The notes under the pieces were generated by a model. It saw nothing but the letters and a program-made list of their open reading frames with translations, was not told the DNA's origin and ran no database searches. The translations under genes were made by a program, and so were the position numbers. Shown here piece after piece: positions 34,047 to 34,646 of a stretch of 34,646 bases of DNA. The DNA comes from Chitinophagaceae bacterium (lineage in GTDB: Bacteria; Bacteroidota; Bacteroidia; Chitinophagales; Chitinophagaceae). Every line of letters begins with the position of its first letter. The first letter of the stretch is position 1. Location of the stretch: positions 1 to 34,646 of the forward strand of contig VFKL01000118.1 in assembly GCA_009885535.1 (NCBI GenBank), given 5' to 3'.

Positions 34047-34646
34047 TAAGAAAAAGATTTTCAATTTTATCAAGCTGTTGTTGTTTATGTATGCTTCAGT
34101 TGGCATCGCCGTTTTTTATGTACAAGATAAATATCTTTTACATCCTGCGAAGTTAAGCGCCGACTTTATGTTTAAGTTTGACCATGGGTTTAAAGAAGTG
34201 AATATTCCAATTAATGAAATAGACACCATTAACTTGATACAGTTTTTGCCAGCAGATGACACGGTGACAAAAGGCGTGGTTATTTATTTTCATGAAGCAA
34301 AAGACAATGTGTCGATGTGTGAAAACAATATCAATGTTTTTTTAAAAAATGGATATGAAGTGTGGATGCTTGATTATCCAGGCTTTGGAAAAAGCAGTGG
34401 AAAGCCATCTGAATTGAAAATAAACGAACAGGCATTTCAGGTAAAACGGTTGGCTGATAAAAAGTTTTTGCCCGAGCAAATTGTTGTTTATGGTCAGAAA
34501 TTTGGAGCAGGTGTCGCTGCTACGCTTGCCAGTTCAACGCCAATAAAATTGCTCATTTTGGAAAATCCTTTTTATAGCATTCCGGATTTGTATTCTTCTA
34601 CATTGCCTATGTATCCGTGGAATTCGATGAGCAATTACAAGTTTCC
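34036..34646 (+). CDS. Alpha/beta-hydrolase-like membrane-anchored protein, nucleophile apparently lost (partial)
   Basis: The frame runs off the window after 203 codons. One membrane helix (about 11-28, LLLFMYASVGIAVFYV) leads into an alpha/beta-hydrolase domain of the BEM46-like type: GVVIYFHEAKDN (strand 3 and oxyanion loop, where relatives have HGN), VWMLDYPGFGKSSGKP (strand 4) and VVYGQKFGAGVAATLAS (strand 5). At the nucleophile elbow relatives read G-x-S-x-G, but here it is G-Q-K-F-G, so the catalytic Ser is Lys, and the oxyanion Gly is Glu. Either it is a non-catalytic pseudoenzyme or the alignment hides a relocated residue. Overlaps the rhodanese gene by 11 bases. Upstream family similarity is otherwise clear. 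Confidence 0.75.
   Translation, partial: MTFNKKKIFNFIKLLLFMYASVGIAVFYVQDKYLLHPAKLSADFMFKFDHGFKEVNIPINEIDTINLIQFLPADDTVTKGVVIYFHEAKDNVSMCENNINVFLKNGYEVWMLDYPGFGKSSGKPSELKINEQAFQVKRLADKKFLPEQIVVYGQKFGAGVAATLASSTPIKLLILENPFYSIPDLYSSTLPMYPWNSMSNYKF

Overview
The window is a low-GC, gene-dense piece of a bacterial chromosome. It most likely comes from the phylum Bacteroidota, and within it a Chitinophagaceae-like lineage (the phylum call is firm, the family call tentative). Supporting signs are the dcw gene order mraZ-rsmH-ftsL-ftsI(PASTA)-murE-mraY-murD-ftsW-murG-murC-ftsQ-ftsA-ftsZ without murF or ddl, a meso-DAP type MurE, an FtsZ with a long acidic linker ending in VPAYLRR plus a tail, promoters of the TTTG-N20-TAnnTTTG type, and weak Shine-Dalgarno signals.

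Layout. 1-103 is probably the tail of an unidentified gene, followed by dxs (isoprenoid precursor synthesis). On the minus strand, 2129-3501 holds a VOC/SRPBCC pair and a small secreted protein built from six 13-residue repeats. At 3591-3825 lies what looks like a broken vapBC toxin-antitoxin pair: the antitoxin is intact and the PIN toxin stops after 27 codons. After a nested inverted-repeat region comes nrdJ, the B12-dependent ribonucleotide reductase (minus strand), with a clear terminator and two DnaA-box-like sites in its leader. 7706-10493 (plus) carries dtd, a MazG-type pyrophosphohydrolase, a PhoD-like phosphatase and a YcxB-like membrane protein. 10540-12059 (minus) is a yqgE-acyltransferase operon.

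The centre (12293-30809) is a sensor histidine kinase without an adjacent response regulator, followed by the dcw cluster, which makes and polymerises lipid II and builds the division ring. The 205-base region before mraZ is rich in signals: two perfect DnaA boxes and two relatives, a perfect 10-bp tandem repeat, a 10-bp inverted repeat, and 10-bp-phased AAAGTG boxes that match the known MraZ operator type and overlap a possible promoter. The cluster is tightly packed except for a 339-base spacer between mraY and murD that could form a structured RNA. ftsL and ftsI have no usable ATG and appear to start at TTG. The cluster ends at a strong terminator.

After it come a membrane protein/XRE regulator pair with a textbook Bacteroidota promoter, the potassium transporter kup (GTG start), a single-domain rhodanese, and the start of an alpha/beta-hydrolase-like protein whose nucleophile serine appears to be replaced by lysine. 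No tRNA, rRNA, CRISPR array or insertion sequence was seen. I did not find a clear new multi-gene system; the best leads are the mraZ control region, the mraY-murD spacer and the decayed vapBC locus.
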